The position numbers and the translations under genes were made by a program. Shown piece by piece: positions 1-6,695 of a stretch of 21,434 bases of DNA. A model generated the notes under the pieces. It did not search any database, was not told the DNA's origin, and saw only the letters and a program-made list of their open reading frames with translations. How positions within the stretch are numbered: position 1 is the stretch's first letter; each line of letters starts with the position of its first letter. This stretch comes from Nitrospirales bacterium. GTDB taxonomy: Bacteria; Nitrospirota; Thermodesulfovibrionia; Thermodesulfovibrionales; Dissulfurispiraceae. The stretch lies in the NCBI GenBank assembly GCA_020846375.1, contig JADLDZ010000019.1, positions 1 to 21,434 of the forward strand, written 5' to 3'.

Positions 1-176
1 AAAAACATACGATCCTGTTCGCCAGTCCCCCTGCTTCAGGCATCTCCTCGCACGAAAAGAAAGATAGCCTCAACCCGCTGGAAAAGCACGGTGTTGCGGA
101 GTGCCTTCTTTGTAGCGTCGATGCGACACTGTCCCGCATTTCCGGCAAAGCGGGAGAGGCGCATTCGAGGAGGAAA
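1..176. other. Chromosomal flank, no supported gene
   Basis: This stretch lies on the side of the attachment core away from the integrase, so it is probably host chromosome downstream of the original tRNA. One forward frame stays open from base 3 to about 181 with no start codon, and could be the tail of a gene, but I recognise no family. A 6-bp inverted repeat (132-137 with 150-155) is not followed by a T-run on either side, so I do not call it a terminator. Confidence 0.4.
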
Positions 177-223
177 TGGTAGGCGATGTAGGGATTGAAC
201 CTACGACCTCTTCCGTGTGAAGG
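177..223 (-). tRNA. 3' half of tRNA-Val(CAC); attachment core
   Basis: Read on the minus strand, the segment gives the encoded CCA (177-179), discriminator A, 3' acceptor strand (181-187), a perfect 5-bp T arm with loop TTCAATC (188-204), the variable loop, the 3' anticodon-stem strand GGAAG and the loop TTCACAC, i.e. anticodon CAC (valine). The matching 5' anticodon-stem strand is absent: after two G's the bases diverge. The piece is therefore a truncated tRNA half. This is typical of the duplicated core left when a tyrosine integrase inserts an element into a tRNA 3' end. The intact tRNA should lie at the far end of the element, outside the window. Confidence 0.8.
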
Positions 224-336
224 GCGTAGTCCGTAAAGGTCGGCCTTTTTGCAAATTCCTGAAAAATTTAATTCAATTTATTAATCAAAGGCTTTTCTTT
301 ACCATTCTTCTTTGCCAATAGGTAGCAAAGAGTATT

Positions 337-379
337 AAAAAGTACCGTTAGGAAGATTTTTTTGGTACTTTTTTGGTAC
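337..379. repeat. Inverted and direct GGTAC repeats at integrase 3' end
   Basis: AAAAAGTACC (337-346) is a perfect 10-bp inverted repeat of GGTACTTTTT (364-373). TTTTTTGGTAC occurs twice in tandem (358-368 and 369-379). The repeats span the last codons and stop of the integrase gene. On the minus strand the hairpin is followed by T-rich sequence, so it may terminate the integrase transcript. Being close to the attachment core, the repeated sites could also be integrase arm-binding sites. Structure is seen; function is inferred. Confidence 0.55.
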
Positions 380-1670
380 TTCCTTTAAACCGGTTGATCC
401 GTTCGGCCGCGACTTTTTCAGCATCCACGACGAAGAAATCCGTCTCGATAGCAGGCAGTATATCGAGCTGTGCTACAGGTGCCGTGTCAGTTGGGATCAT
501 GTGCAGGTATCTTTGGGTGGTGGCGATCTGGGAGTGCCCGAGAATGTTCATTACATATTTAATATCAAGGTCACCCCTTTGAGCCAATGCTTTCAGAAGA
601 TAGGTGGCGAAGGAATGCCGAAGACTCTTCAACGAGATTCCATCAGCCAGACCGATATCTTCCCGGAAGCGGGCGAAGGCGGTGGTCACGCTGTCTGGTC
701 TACATAAGGGAATATTCTTTCCACCGAAGAAGTAGCGGCCGCAATTGGCACCATTCTTTCGGAGGACGCTTTGGTGGACCATCTGCAAGAAAGGGTGGGC
801 ATCCACCTTCCTGCTCGATTTGATGCCCCCTTCGTTCTGGACAAGAATGTAGTAAGGCATATGCAAATTCGCGCTCTCTAGGAGGATAAGCTCGCGCCGA
901 CGCAGCCCTGCCAGCAGGTAGAAGAACATAAGTTCGGCGAAATAGCCGTAGAGAAGGTGTGTGCGCTCACCGATTCCCTTGATAACGATGGGCATTTCAA
1001 CGGGGTAGATGATGCGCGGCAGTTTTTCTCCTATTTCTTTTTTTGTGAATGGCTTGACCTTCCGGGAATAATTTTCCTTGAGCAAGCCCACGCCCACGAG
1101 CTTGTCCTGAATAATGCGGAGAATGTGAAGATACTTTACAAAGGAATTTTTGGAATAGCCCTGGCCAACAAACCACGCCTTGAAGTCCTTCACGGCTTCT
1201 TCGGTGATCTCCAGCGGAGAATACCCCCTTTGATCACGGAAGTAGCGCAGAATAACGGGCAAGTGCTGTGGGCCTGTTTCCTGGGTAGTACTCGTGCCTG
1301 CAACAGCGTAGTGCGCCTGGACGATATCCCTCATACAGATTTTTTTCTTTCTCTCTTCATCGGGAGTATCCTTGTCCCATTCCCAGACAAGGTCCTCGGG
1401 CCGATAGAGCAGAAGCCGCTCGTCCGGAGGAAGGAGCCGCCGCGCCTCGTCGCGAGAAATGTATTTTTGGTGCATGGCGTACGTGATCTGCTCAGGGGTA
1501 AGTTTTTGTCTCGCGGAGAGTGTCTCCAGGGAGTCGAGGTCGTTGAGCATTTCATGGGCGAGGCCTTTGCTCTTGGAATAACGACTCCGCGTAATCGATG
1601 TCCCGTCCGGAAAGTAAACGGTATAAATGGTCCGGTATCCCTTCTGTTTATGAATATACAGCTTTGCCAT
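348..1670 (-). CDS. int: Phage-type tyrosine recombinase (integrase)
   Basis: A 440-residue site-specific recombinase that would integrate the element at the adjacent tRNA-Val core. The N-terminal third looks like an arm-binding plus core-binding region (SAM-like helices about residues 115-205). The C-terminal catalytic domain shows Arg257 in GLRRREL, box II with Lys348 and Arg351 (KSLRHSF, so Lys stands where HxxR usually has His), His379 in LGHS and the nucleophile Tyr388 in TTQRYLHM. I start at the ATG at 1670, which has GAGAGG just upstream overlapping the nuclease stop; an upstream in-frame GTG at 1688 is less likely. It is the last gene of a leftward operon and points at the attachment core, the usual layout. 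Confidence 0.93.
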   Translation of the reverse strand: MAKLYIHKQKGYRTIYTVYFPDGTSITRSRYSKSKGLAHEMLNDLDSLETLSARQKLTPEQITYAMHQKYISRDEARRLLPPDERLLLYRPEDLVWEWDKDTPDEERKKKICMRDIVQAHYAVAGTSTTQETGPQHLPVILRYFRDQRGYSPLEITEEAVKDFKAWFVGQGYSKNSFVKYLHILRIIQDKLVGVGLLKENYSRKVKPFTKKEIGEKLPRIIYPVEMPIVIKGIGERTHLLYGYFAELMFFYLLAGLRRRELILLESANLHMPYYILVQNEGGIKSSRKVDAHPFLQMVHQSVLRKNGANCGRYFFGGKNIPLCRPDSVTTAFARFREDIGLADGISLKSLRHSFATYLLKALAQRGDLDIKYVMNILGHSQIATTQRYLHMIPTDTAPVAQLDILPAIETDFFVVDAEKVAAERINRFKGSTKKVPKKSS

Positions 1671-1671
1671 G

Positions 1672-2154
1672 TTACCTCTCAGAATCACGGAAGATCCAGG
1701 GCGCTACGGGAGCAGGATCTTTCCAGAGGCCCTTGTGTTGTTCCCGAGCCCGGGCCTCAAGGTAGGCCAGGTCTTCACGATCGGGGCAGTACTGCCGGTA
1801 GTGCCAGGCAAGTCCCCGGGAGATCATCCATTCGTTGATGTTGAGACCCTTTCGGTAGAGTTCCACTACCGGAAGGCCGTATTCATCAATATCGGTCTGG
1901 TTCACCGCTATCCAAGCTCCTCCCACTTTAGTGCGTAGGGCTTTCGCCGAAGCAAGACCGTACGCTTGCTTCTTTTCAGGCGCATCGATACAGGCCATGC
2001 GCACGTGCACTTTCTTGCCTCCTTTCAGCAGAATCACGCTATCTCCATCCACTACACGGTATACCCGCGCCTCGTAGCTTAAGGCCGCAATGGGAAACAG
2101 CAGGATCAGAAGGATGGTGCCGACCGCGACCCGGTTAGTTTTTCTTGAAAGCAT
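1672..2154 (-). CDS. Secreted staphylococcal-nuclease-like protein, R87 replaced
   Basis: 160 residues. An N-terminal hydrophobic signal-like segment (about 9-25) suggests export. The body is an SNase (thermonuclease) OB-fold: VVDGDSV (34-40), VRMACIDAPE (51-60) supplying the metal-site Asp36, the Arg35 equivalent (Arg52) and the Glu43 equivalent (Glu60), then NINEWMISRGLAWHYR. The second catalytic arginine (Arg87 of the S. aureus enzyme, usually in YGR) is Leu94 here, codon CTT at 1873-1875, so activity may be weakened or lost. The start overlaps the upstream gene by 20 bp and the stop abuts the integrase start, which suggests translational coupling. Family assignment is secure; export and loss of activity are inference. 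Confidence 0.88.
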   Translation of the reverse strand: MLSRKTNRVAVGTILLILLFPIAALSYEARVYRVVDGDSVILLKGGKKVHVRMACIDAPEKKQAYGLASAKALRTKVGGAWIAVNQTDIDEYGLPVVELYRKGLNINEWMISRGLAWHYRQYCPDREDLAYLEARAREQHKGLWKDPAPVAPWIFRDSER

Positions 2155-2758
2155 CCTTTAATGCCTGGTTGTATTTGGTGCGGGTCTGATAATCGCAAAA
2201 CGAGAAAGAGACCTCCTGGGGCACCCCACGTGCCATTGAGACTGAGAGATCCATCATGTACGCCGGCCCCGCACTGGTACGCAGCGGAATATCAGCGGCC
2301 GAGCAGTCCTTTCCTGATCCGAAGCATGGTTTGAGCTTATGGAGGAGCGAGTCGGCCAAGGGCTCCGTCACCCCCAGAATCGAAAAGGCGGTCACCATAA
2401 GCCGCTGGCCGAGAGGATCCCCGGGGCTCAGGCATTTTTCCCCCAGTCGCCTCTCGCTCTCGCAATTGATCGAGAGAAGGAGCTTCGACGGCTCGGGAAA
2501 GGTATCGTTGGGTGAGGCCTTCATAACGCTATTCCAGACCACGGAGGCTACGTGTTTCCCCCGGCTGTCGAAAAGGCGGGCAGTCACGCTCCGATTGCCC
2601 AGCTGGTCGTTTCGGTTCTCGCTCCACTTTGCACTATTCCCGGGAGTGCTCGTCATGAACGAAGACACGATATCTCTTGCCATCTTCTCGCTGGCATCAA
2701 GGGCGAGTGCGGGTCGGCACAGAGCGAACAGCGCCAGCAGCAGAATAACCTGTTTCAA
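2135..2758 (-). CDS. Signal-peptide protein of unknown function
   Basis: About 207 residues. I start at the TTG at 2758 because a strong AAGGAGG lies 8 bases upstream. The longer open frame (to 2848) would bury the signal peptide and overlap the repressor gene. The N-terminus KQVILLLALFALCRPALA is a clear signal peptide, so the product is probably periplasmic or secreted. The mature part contains several cysteines (near INCESE, EKCLSPG, KPCFGSGKDC and FCDYQ) that could form disulfides in the envelope. I do not recognise the family. It sits between the repressor, whose TAA stop overlaps this ribosome site, and the secreted nuclease-like gene. The two exported proteins may work together, for example in exclusion, but that is inference. 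Confidence 0.7.
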   Translation of the reverse strand: MKQVILLLALFALCRPALALDASEKMARDIVSSFMTSTPGNSAKWSENRNDQLGNRSVTARLFDSRGKHVASVVWNSVMKASPNDTFPEPSKLLLSINCESERRLGEKCLSPGDPLGQRLMVTAFSILGVTEPLADSLLHKLKPCFGSGKDCSAADIPLRTSAGPAYMMDLSVSMARGVPQEVSFSFCDYQTRTKYNQALKDAFKKN

Positions 2759-2771
2759 TGCGGTTCCCTCC

Positions 2772-3140
2772 TTATGTTTTCCGTTTCCGCAGCTCGTGTA
2801 GATCACGGTCCTTGCGGGCGGCGCGGAGGATTTCTTGCTTTGCCTCATCCGGAAGCTTTTCCATCACTTCGATCACTTCTCGTATTACAGGATCGAGCGA
2901 ATGGGTTTCCCCGCTGTCGGCTGCTGTCTTAGGGAGAGGAGACTCCTCTTCCTCAAGGAGTGCGTACAGGGGCAAACGAAAGTATGCTGCAAGCTTTTTT
3001 AACGTATCTGTTGTGGGTCTCGTTTCCGTATGGAGCAGTTTATAAATGGTGCCCTGGCTCGTCCCGATTTCTTCGGAAAGATCGACCTGTGTTTTTTTCT
3101 CTAACGCCTTATTGAGCAGAGTGCGTATCTTACTGTTCAT
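2772..3140 (-). CDS. XRE-family repressor (CI-like)
   Basis: About 122 residues. The N-terminal helix-turn-helix (roughly 5-60: TQVDLSEEIGTSQGTIYKLLHTETRP...TLKKLAAYFRLPLYALL) is an XRE/lambda-repressor-like DNA-binding domain. A charged linker and a helical tail (EVMEKLPDEAKQEILRAARKDRDL) follow; no S24-type autoprotease domain is present. It is transcribed divergently from a Cro-like gene across a shared operator region and heads the operon that contains the integrase, the position of a lysogeny repressor. There is no ribosome site at either ATG (3149 or 3140). A predicted -10 (3153-3148) overlaps the first ATG and would start transcription at about 3140-3141, so I prefer 3140 and suspect a leaderless message, as known for lambda cI from PRM. 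Confidence 0.85.
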   Translation of the reverse strand: MNSKIRTLLNKALEKKTQVDLSEEIGTSQGTIYKLLHTETRPTTDTLKKLAAYFRLPLYALLEEEESPLPKTAADSGETHSLDPVIREVIEVMEKLPDEAKQEILRAARKDRDLHELRKRKT

Positions 3141-3147
3141 GCCTGAC

Positions 3148-3205
3148 ATTTTACCGCTGTAATATTTCTATTGACAACAATTTACTCCTGTAGTAAATTA
3201 TCGGC
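3148..3205. promoter_or_regulatory. Divergent promoters with two operator-like palindromes
   Basis: Rightward promoter: TTGACA (3171-3176), 17-bp spacer, TAAATT (3194-3199); transcription should begin at about 3206, the ATG of the Cro-like gene. Leftward promoter: TTGTCA (3177-3172), 18-bp spacer, TAAAAT (3153-3148). Operator 1 is the perfect palindrome TTTACT-CCTGT-AGTAAA (3181-3197), covering the spacer and -10 of the rightward promoter. Operator 2, TTTACC-GCTGT-AATATT (3150-3166), is a degenerate copy over the leftward -10. Centres are 31 bp apart, about three helical turns. A CI/Cro-type switch is inferred. Confidence 0.7.
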
Positions 3206-3541
3206 ATGAAGATATTCACGCCCCTCTCTATCAAAGACCTGAGAAGACGCCATGGGCTCACCCTTGAAGCTTTCGCTTCCCGCCTTGGCCCCACCTGTAA
3301 ACGGCAGCATGTGCATAAGTGGGAGAGCGGTCTTTCGGTTCCTTCTGTCCGCTCTCTCCTCCAGATCGTCAACGCTTTCGGAGTCTCCTTCGATATTTTT
3401 TTTACCGAAATATTTACTTCAGTAGTAATAAATAGCTACTGCAATGATAAAAGAGTACATGGGTCCATTGTAGAGAAAAAGGCAAGGGGCCGCAAGCCTG
3501 GTATTCGAAGGCAAAAACACCAGACTGGAGCCAAAGGATGA
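3206..3541 (+). CDS. XRE-family Cro-like regulator
   Basis: 111 residues. Residues about 7-65 form an HTH_3/XRE domain (LSIKDLRRRHGLTLEAFASRL...QHVHKWESGLSVPSVRSLLQIVNAFGVSFDIFF). The remainder is a basic tail (KKARGRKPGIRRQKHQ). It is the first rightward gene, divergent from the repressor, and probably acts as the Cro-type switch partner. There is no Shine-Dalgarno site before the ATG, and the promoter geometry puts the transcript start at the ATG, so a leaderless message is likely. A third operator-like palindrome lies inside its 3' part (3413-3429). Its end overlaps the next gene by ATGA. Confidence 0.82.
   Translation: MKIFTPLSIKDLRRRHGLTLEAFASRLGPTCKRQHVHKWESGLSVPSVRSLLQIVNAFGVSFDIFFTEIFTSVVINSYCNDKRVHGSIVEKKARGRKPGIRRQKHQTGAKG
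3413..3429. promoter_or_regulatory. Third operator-like palindrome
   Basis: TTTACT-TCAGT-AGTAAT repeats the layout of the palindrome at 3181-3197 with 13 of 17 identical bases, including five of six bases in the second half-site and all of the first. It lies within the Cro-like coding region, about 230 bp downstream. It could be a distal operator supporting looping, or an internal roadblock. Binding is inferred from the repeat only. Confidence 0.55.
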
Positions 3542-4035
3542 GAAAAAAGAGAATCATAGAAATCCCTGATCTAAGTGCTCTTCCCTTTTCCGGAGCGCTG
3601 GCTATCGCGTACTCCCTCACTGAACTGACCCACGAAGAGATCGCAGAGAAGATGGGAAAAGGTATCGAGACTATCCGGAGGTGGTTTAATCCTGAGGACG
3701 ATTACAATCCGCCAATCCCCCTTCTGCCGAAACTGTGCCGGGTTATCGGCAATACCATCGTTATCGAATGGATTTGCGAGCATGCCGACGGACATTACGT
3801 ACATACCGTGTGCAATCATGCCAATGCGTCGCTCGATGTGCTCATAGCGGAACTGGTGAAAGAATTCAGCGATGTGCTCAAAGCGAACAGTGCCGCCCGC
3901 CTCACTCCTGCGCGAGACGGCTCAGAATACCATCCGGCAGAGCTGGAGAAGATGTCGAGGGAACTGGAGGAACTGATCGTCAAAGCCGAACAGGTCAAGC
4001 ATCTGATTGCACAACACAAGGAGAGACTGTCGTGA
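3538..4035 (+). CDS. Phage CII (CP76)-like regulator
   Basis: 165 residues. The N-terminal half resembles the phage regulatory protein CII (CP76) family: an N-terminal helix (ALAIAYSLTELTHEEIAEKMGKG), an HTH-like segment ETIRRWFNPEDD, then YNPPIPLLPKLCRVIGNTIVIEWICEHADG. The C-terminal third (about 95-165) is strongly helical and acidic/basic, likely a coiled-coil oligomerisation arm. In P2/186-like phages CII establishes lysogeny, and the position just after the Cro-like gene fits. The start overlaps the preceding stop as ATGA, with GGAG upstream, and the stop overlaps the next start as GTGA. Family identification is from remembered pattern, without an alignment. Confidence 0.7.
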   Translation: MRKKRIIEIPDLSALPFSGALAIAYSLTELTHEEIAEKMGKGIETIRRWFNPEDDYNPPIPLLPKLCRVIGNTIVIEWICEHADGHYVHTVCNHANASLDVLIAELVKEFSDVLKANSAARLTPARDGSEYHPAELEKMSRELEELIVKAEQVKHLIAQHKERLS

Positions 4036-4382
4036 GTGGTGAATGCCTTTTCCCTGAACGAAGGACCTTGGAAACCGCCTCTCCGCTCTTTTTTGAGCCG
4101 AACTTTTTCCTTCTTTTTATGGTCATTCGGACCATTATAGCTAGCCGTGAGGAAGATGAGCTCTTCGAGATCCCGGAAGCGGCGGAGTATCTGCGCGTTG
4201 ACGAGGAAACCATGAGGAAGTACGTGCAGCGAAAAGTGGTTCCACACATCAGGATTTCTCCCCACTGCGTACGGATAAAAAAGAGCGACCTCGACCGATG
4301 GCTAGCCTCGAAACGGGTGGAGGCTGCTAAAAATCCCTTTCGGAAGAAAAAAGGTAATGGGAAATTGCAGGTGGTAGCATGA
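4032..4382 (+). CDS. Excisionase/HTH_17-type DNA-binding protein
   Basis: About 116 residues. The core is a winged-helix excisionase-type domain: ELFEIPEAAEYLRVDEETMRKYVQRKVVPHIRISPHCVRIKKSDLDRWL, followed by a basic tail. Such proteins act as recombination directionality factors or small regulators. The start is decided by the ribosome site: AAGGAG sits 8 bases before the GTG at 4032, which also overlaps the preceding stop (GTGA). The internal ATG at 4119 has only a pyrimidine tract before it. The resulting 29-residue leader is hydrophobic and unusual for this family, so an ATG 4119 start cannot be excluded. Confidence 0.72.
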   Translation: MSGECLFPERRTLETASPLFFEPNFFLLFMVIRTIIASREEDELFEIPEAAEYLRVDEETMRKYVQRKVVPHIRISPHCVRIKKSDLDRWLASKRVEAAKNPFRKKKGNGKLQVVA

Positions 4383-4681
4383 TCGACCTGCCGGCAGCGT
4401 GGGTAATCGGGGCGTTCTCTTTATTTCTCGGGCACTTCTTCTGCCTCGGAATCAGGAGCATAAAAAAGCGCTCGCGGGGACGGGAGAGTGCACCTCCCGG
4501 CGGAATGCCTCCCGCCGCGTTCCCCGCGAGCTGTATCGACCAGAGGGGCAGTCATGACCATGAGAGAGACGAGCGAGCCGCTCAACAGCATGACATCGCC
4601 GACGAGACGGAGATCGCCTGTCTGGAGCTGATAGTCCCGGCCGGTAACGTGCCCGAAAGTGAACGCACTACGAGGGGGTGA
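4379..4681 (+). CDS. Small single-span membrane protein
   Basis: 100 residues, starting in an ATGA overlap with the previous gene and preceded by AGGTGG. Residues about 7-26 (AWVIGAFSLFLGHFFCLGI) form one hydrophobic membrane segment followed by a basic stretch (KKRSRGR), so the long C-terminal part should be cytoplasmic. That part is Pro/Ala-rich and then acidic, with no recognised domain. The gene is in tandem with regulators of the early operon. Coding potential of the middle portion is weak, so confidence is moderate. Confidence 0.5.
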   Translation: MIDLPAAWVIGAFSLFLGHFFCLGIRSIKKRSRGRESAPPGGMPPAAFPASCIDQRGSHDHERDERAAQQHDIADETEIACLELIVPAGNVPESERTTRG

Positions 4682-4685
4682 GTCT

Positions 4686-4775
4686 ATGCAACTGATTCGA
4701 AACCTGAGGGGACGGGCCTTCATCGCGTGGCTGCCGAATGGGCCCTATATCACCGCTCTGCAGGGAATGAGCTGA
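4686..4775 (+). CDS. 29-residue small ORF
   Basis: The ATG at 4686 lies 8 bases after a G-rich GAGGGGG ribosome-like site at the end of the previous gene, and the frame closes with TGA at 4775. The product (MQLIRNLRGRAF...ALQGMS) is basic at its N-terminus and contains WLPNGPYITAL. It fills the gap before the 4810 gene on the same strand. No family is recognised. The position and ribosome site are the only support. Confidence 0.35.
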   Translation: MQLIRNLRGRAFIAWLPNGPYITALQGMS

Positions 4776-4809
4776 GTACATCAACCAGGGAAACGGAGAG
4801 GAGAGGGGC

Positions 4810-5481
4810 ATGGCACGAAAGCAGGAATATCTAAAGAGTGGTCTGGTGGTGGGCAAAGTGGCCGATGTGCAGGAAAAGAGATCAAAGAAAGGGAAGGGTA
4901 CCCCGTATCTCTTTATTTCGATCCAATGCGGCAATCCGGAACTCGGCAACGTAATGACATTCGGCAAGATATGGGGTGCAAAGCGCATCGAAGAGTTCCT
5001 GGCCTACTATACGGCCCACGCTGCCGAGGGTATCGAGCTCATCGGCTTCTTCAGTCAGTATAGGGACGCAAACGGCATCGTGCGTTCGAACTACTCGTTT
5101 GTGCGCTTTCACCCTGACCACACCGGCGACTGGCGGGCGGCATTCGCCCTCCGTGGGTACATTGCGGTGAAGGACCTCGACGACGAGGGACGCCCGCTGC
5201 TCTCCCTCAAGGTGGTGGATGAGCGGACCAACAGAAGGGAGCAGGATGAGGAAGAGAGCGAAGCAAAAGAGGAAATATTTCAGGTTTATGTCCACCCGCG
5301 TGCGGAGTATAAGAACATCAAAGCCGGAGCCTCCTTCGATGACGTGCAGATCGACGATTATGTGGAGGTCCCCGGATTCCTGCGCACAGAGGCCCCACGC
5401 GACCGCTACGGTCGCGAAATGAGCGACATCCGTCCCTACGCCATGATTATCGAGAGGTTGGAGCGTCCTGCACTGCCCTAG
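4810..5481 (+). CDS. Putative OB-fold (ssDNA-binding-like) protein
   Basis: 223 residues behind GGAGAGGAG. The sequence looks like two beta-rich modules. Residues 10-100 contain GLVVGKVADVQEKRSKKGKG, TPYLFISIQCGN, VMTFGKIWG and GIELIGFFSQYRDANG; residues 108-220 contain ALRGYIAVKDLDDEGRPLLSLKVVDER and later DDYVEVPGFLRTEAPRDRYGREMSDIRPYAMIIERL. An acidic linker (about 138-155) separates them. The V-x-G-x-V start and strand alternation are OB-fold-like, and phage early regions often encode an ssDNA-binding protein near the primase. I see no diagnostic motif, so the function is inference. Confidence 0.55.
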   Translation: MARKQEYLKSGLVVGKVADVQEKRSKKGKGTPYLFISIQCGNPELGNVMTFGKIWGAKRIEEFLAYYTAHAAEGIELIGFFSQYRDANGIVRSNYSFVRFHPDHTGDWRAAFALRGYIAVKDLDDEGRPLLSLKVVDERTNRREQDEEESEAKEEIFQVYVHPRAEYKNIKAGASFDDVQIDDYVEVPGFLRTEAPRDRYGREMSDIRPYAMIIERLERPALP

Positions 5482-5510
5482 GAACAGACCGGGAAGGAGG
5501 TATTCTGACC

Positions 5511-5927
5511 ATGAACGTCTATCGAGCGGTATTAAAACAGGCCCTTGATGAGATGGCGGCCCATGCTGAGCAGGCGATGCAGGAGGCGGGTCGTCCGTGC
5601 GAGGGGTGGCTCCCGTGGTTCCGGCTGCATCATCCGGAGTTGTACGCGAAGTACGCTGCAGCAGAAAAAAAGATTTCTGAGTTATGGGGCAGCGCCGACA
5701 TGGCGGCATTCAAACAGGCGGTGAAAAACCTGCAGGATGGCTGCAAATGGGCGATCACACAGTTCACGGAATACCGGCAGCAGATGCCTTCCCCGGCTTC
5801 TGTAACAGACACGGAGCCCACGATAGGGCCGGTAATCATAACCATTGTGCTGGACGAGAAGATAACGATAGAGGAGGCGGCGAACAGACGTGAAAAAAGA
5901 GAGCGAGAAGCCCTTTGCAGGTCGTAA
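5511..5927 (+). CDS. Hypothetical protein, early operon
   Basis: 138 residues with an excellent ribosome site (GGAAGGAGGT). The first 90 residues are helical and include GRPCEGWLPWFRLHHPELYAKYAAAEKKISELW; the C-terminus has a hydrophobic strand (GPVIITIVLD) and a charged helix (EEAANRREKRERE). I recognise no family. It overlaps the next gene by 38 bases on the same strand. The W/P-rich segment and large helices suggest a protein-protein adaptor, but that is speculation. Confidence 0.7.
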   Translation: MNVYRAVLKQALDEMAAHAEQAMQEAGRPCEGWLPWFRLHHPELYAKYAAAEKKISELWGSADMAAFKQAVKNLQDGCKWAITQFTEYRQQMPSPASVTDTEPTIGPVIITIVLDEKITIEEAANRREKREREALCRS

Positions 5928-6312
5928 AGAAGAGTGGCTCTGTGCGCAGATCGAGGAGCTGTACCAGCGGGTGCAGGTCCCCTGCACTGCAAATGAGATC
6001 ACCTGCGCACGTCTCTACGGCACCTTCCTGGGCACTGTAGGCACTCTCCTGCTGGAGGGCGAGCAGGGGGAAGAGACGCGGCGCGTCCTCCGTGAAGTAA
6101 TTCGCGCTGTGCAGACAACGCCGAAAGGCAAAGAGTGGCGGTACGCATTTGCGTGCAGCATCATCAATGCCGTGCTTGCCCGACTGAGTGAACAGCTGCG
6201 GGAGGGGCGGTCATTGGAGGAACTCAGCATCCAGGCTGCGCAATCCTCTCCGGTCGGGCATGCCTCTACGGAAGTGCACACCCTTTTGCTGACAGGAGAG
6301 AGTCATCGATGA
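5890..6312 (+). CDS. Hypothetical alpha-helical protein
   Basis: 140 residues starting at a GTG, with AGGAGG about 12 bases upstream inside the preceding gene. The product is predicted to be almost all helix (for example EEWLCAQIEELYQRVQVP, RRVLREVIRAVQTT and INAVLARLSEQLREGRSLEEL), with no membrane segment. No family is recognised. Overlaps at both ends (38 bp and ATGA) place it firmly in the operon. Confidence 0.68.
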   Translation: MKKESEKPFAGRKEEWLCAQIEELYQRVQVPCTANEITCARLYGTFLGTVGTLLLEGEQGEETRRVLREVIRAVQTTPKGKEWRYAFACSIINAVLARLSEQLREGRSLEELSIQAAQSSPVGHASTEVHTLLLTGESHR

Positions 6313-6695
6313 AACCAGAGGAGTTTGCAAGGATTTTCGATGCCGCGGTAGAGCGGAATAGAGACACGCTTATCCGTAAGGGAGAGGAATATACCCGAGG
6401 CACTGACCGTTTCAGTAATTTCAAAAAGGCTGCAGGGCTCCTCGGATGCTCGCAGGAAAAGGCCCTGCACGGCATGCTCGTCAAGCACCTGGTCAGTATT
6501 TCCGATCTGGTGGACGATCTGGAGGGGAACAGGTGTGCGCCCATCGAGATGTGGCGGGAGAAGATAGGGGATATACAGAACTACCTCTATCTTCTCGAAG
6601 GCATGATCGTCGAACGCCTTACGGAAAAGAGTGGCGGATCGAAGGAACTGCAGGAGGAGGATCGTGCCGACAAGGGGAAAGGGCTACTTCTTTAA
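6309..6695 (+). CDS. Nmad1/MazG-like nucleotide-associated protein
   Basis: 128 residues, ATGA overlap with the preceding stop and AGGAGAG upstream. The pattern RKGEEYTRGTDRFSNFKKAAGLL, then MLVKHLVSISDLVDDLEG, then MWREKIGDIQNYLYLLEGMI matches what I remember of phage proteins of the DUF1599/Nmad1 class, an all-alpha fold related to MazG-like NTP pyrophosphohydrolases. Acidic residues expected at the metal site are present (Glu26, Glu27, Glu84, Asp88 in EKIGD). A role in dNTP-pool clean-up or base modification during phage replication is plausible. Family recognition is good; substrate is unknown. Confidence 0.65.
   Translation: MKPEEFARIFDAAVERNRDTLIRKGEEYTRGTDRFSNFKKAAGLLGCSQEKALHGMLVKHLVSISDLVDDLEGNRCAPIEMWREKIGDIQNYLYLLEGMIVERLTEKSGGSKELQEEDRADKGKGLLL

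Noticed and set aside
132..155. Inverted repeat in the left flank as a terminator
   Set aside because: Six-base stem with a 12-base loop and no T-run on either side.
957..1838. Long forward open frame of 293 codons
   Set aside because: It lies antisense to the integrase and nuclease genes, which carry clear catalytic motifs; its translation resembles no family.
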